Shown here: positions 62,641 to 64,000 of the stretch, one piece after another | How the letters are laid out: every line of letters starts with the position of its first letter | How positions within the stretch are numbered: position 1 is the first letter of the stretch | NCBI GenBank assembly: GCA_001692895.1 | Contig: KV748184.1 | Span: forward strand, 1,860,001 to 1,924,000 | Reading direction: 5' to 3' | DNA length: 64,000 bases | Source: Cenococcum geophilum 1.58 | Lineage: Eukaryota; Ascomycota; Dothideomycetes; Gloniales; Gloniaceae | Translations under genes and position numbers: made by a program | Notes under the pieces: model-generated | Told to the model about the DNA's origin: nothing | Databases searched by the model: none | Seen by the model: the letters and a program-made list of their open reading frames with translations, nothing else

Positions 62641-63456
62641 TAGTAGGAGCTCTAACCGGTTAGCTTTCCTTTAAGGACAAAATTGTACTATAGTATACTA
62701 AATATAAAGTTAGAAATGCCTAAAATCCTAAAGTATTTATAGATAAAATATACACCTGGCCTATTTTCTAGATGCGAATACCTATATAGATATCTATATT
62801 GTATATCTTACTATATTTATATACCTTTTTTATTATATTTATTTTGTATTAAAGTTGCTTTTAGCGTAGCGACTTTGTCGCTAAGAAGTAGTTGGATTTG
62901 GTAGACTTTCTAGCAGCTATTGTCTTACTCTTTAGACGTTTTATAAATAAATATAAACGCGCCTAAGTAATAAAGGACGGAAAGGGACGTTTTTATAGGG
63001 CATTTCTTTAATAAGAGGAGCTAAATGTAGACGTTATAATGAGCAAAGTTAACTATAAAGATTTACGATTGTCCTTCATTTTGACGAGGGCACGCGTTCT
63101 CTTTTATGTCTTCTTTACACCCTAACGTAGTTAATCTATAAGTAAGTCGGATATATAGGCGAACTGGACACCTAAAACACTATAGTAAATCTAATATTTT
63201 ACAATTTAATATTTTTACGCTTAAGGTTTAGTATAAGGTTATAGGATATTCTAGTACTAAATATATTAACTAAGCATGTTTATTAGGCCGAGAAGTATTT
63301 TAGGGCATTATAATATAAATATATAAATATGTACCACCCTATTGGCTTGTATTTTTAGTAATATAAGTAAATAATTATTAATTCTATATCTTAGTTAAGC
63401 TATGCTTTTTCTTACGCTAAGAAATACTATTTTATTGAAAATTAAGTAAAGCTAAC
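62641..63456. other. AT-rich DNA without a recognised gene
   Basis: This is the right-hand continuation of the site into which the Gypsy element inserted (left side 48640-49119). It has no long frame, known domain, LTR or TIR. It may be an old RIP-erased repeat. Confidence 0.5.
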
Positions 63457-63632
63457 TGTTGGGAATATAGGTAAGTTGCCGTTACGTGCGGCAAGTTGCC
63501 GTCACGTGTCGCCGGGGCACTAGTATAGCGAGGAGCCTTAAGCTCCTCGCCCCCCCTAATAATTAAAAAACAGAACAATTATTATACTATCTATAAACCG
63601 TAGCTACGTGATATCCCCTTGTATAACCAACA
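63457..63632. mobile_element. Solo LTR, 176 bp
   Basis: It opens TGTTGGGAATATAG and closes GTATAACCAACA, with matching TGTTGG/CCAACA ends. Flanks CTAAC (63452-63456) and CTAAT (63633-63637) are a target duplication with one transition. Inside are two AAGTTGCCGT.ACGTG units and a 9-bp-arm hairpin (GCGAGGAGC...GCTCCTCGC, about 63529-63551). The TGTTGG form is common in Copia LTRs, but the family is not proven. Confidence 0.75.
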
Positions 63633-63740
63633 CTAATTAGTAATTAACTTTACTGTTATACTATAGAGTAGCTAGGTATTCCACTAAGAAAAGATAAGCC
63701 ACTGTACTAGTGCTACTCGTGTTAAAGGGAGCTGTCTTTT

Positions 63741-63910
63741 AAGGTTAGAACTGGTCCTAAACCTTAAATAAAACTCTTCTATAAATCTAAAGATTTAAAG
63801 GCTAGAACTAGTCCTAAGCCTTTTTAAGATTACGGATTCTTGCGTCTATTACGCAGAATAATACGCTTTATAAGTCTTTACAATTTAAGGCTAGAACTAG
63901 TTTTAAGCCC
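63741..63910. repeat. Three dispersed palindromes of the TAGAACTA type
   Basis: Three ~25-bp imperfect palindromes (63741-63765, about 63797-63823, 63885-63910) of the form AAGGCTAGAACTAGTCCTAAG plus CCTT, spaced 55-90 bp. They share the CTAGAACTA core with the clusters at 47.8-48.6 kb. The rest of 63638-64000 holds nothing recognisable. Confidence 0.65.
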
Positions 63911-64000
63911 TATAATCGCAAATATATATTATAAACGCGTACTAACTAATAAATGCGTACTAAATAACAATCCCTATACTAATAATACTTCCCTTCCTCC

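Overview
The window looks like part of a filamentous ascomycete (Pezizomycotina) chromosome. The two readable genes have short GT-AG introns (50-94 nt) with CTAAC-like branch sites. One of them is the fused alpha-beta tryptophan synthase typical of fungi. Almost everything else is transposon sequence that is very rich in A, T and TpA, and the LTR pairs I compared differ only by transitions. This is the signature of repeat-induced point mutation (RIP). No species can be named from the sequence alone.

Layout. 1-4017: Copia LTR retroelement (minus strand, runs off the left edge), inserted in a Tad-like LINE whose 3' part is 4018-7311. 7312-8069 and 15458-16619: one Gypsy fossil split by a second Gypsy element (8070-15457), which itself carries a 312-bp MITE and a 1.0-kb non-LTR insertion. 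16620-17549 and 24466-24920: 5'-truncated LINE (minus) split by a third Gypsy element (17550-24465). 24921-27773: low-RIP island with a fold-back element and a monocarboxylate-type MFS transporter gene (minus). 27774-44533: Fot1/Pogo DNA transposon split by a Gypsy element (28995-43188), which carries a Copia element (34591-40637) and a solo LTR (41674-41892). 44536-49119: low-RIP island with the tryptophan synthase gene (44826-47541) and an array of palindromic repeats. 49125-62635: Gypsy element of the same family as 28995-43188 but inverted, holding a full-length LINE (55597-61155). 62641-64000: AT-rich DNA with one solo LTR and three more palindromes.

How the genes relate. Exact target-site duplications allow the insertions to be removed on paper. 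When the Fot1 element and its contents are removed, the transporter (minus) and the tryptophan synthase (plus) become a divergent pair only about 0.95 kb apart. The synthase keeps both acid residues of the alpha (indole-releasing) site and the PLP lysine of the beta site. However, the beta catalytic glutamate of the usual AETGAGQHG motif is Gln and the Gln of that motif is Met. A co-regulated transporter plus a diverged, possibly indole-releasing, synthase is the most interesting hypothesis in the window. All retroelements here look broken by RIP; both host genes look largely or fully readable.
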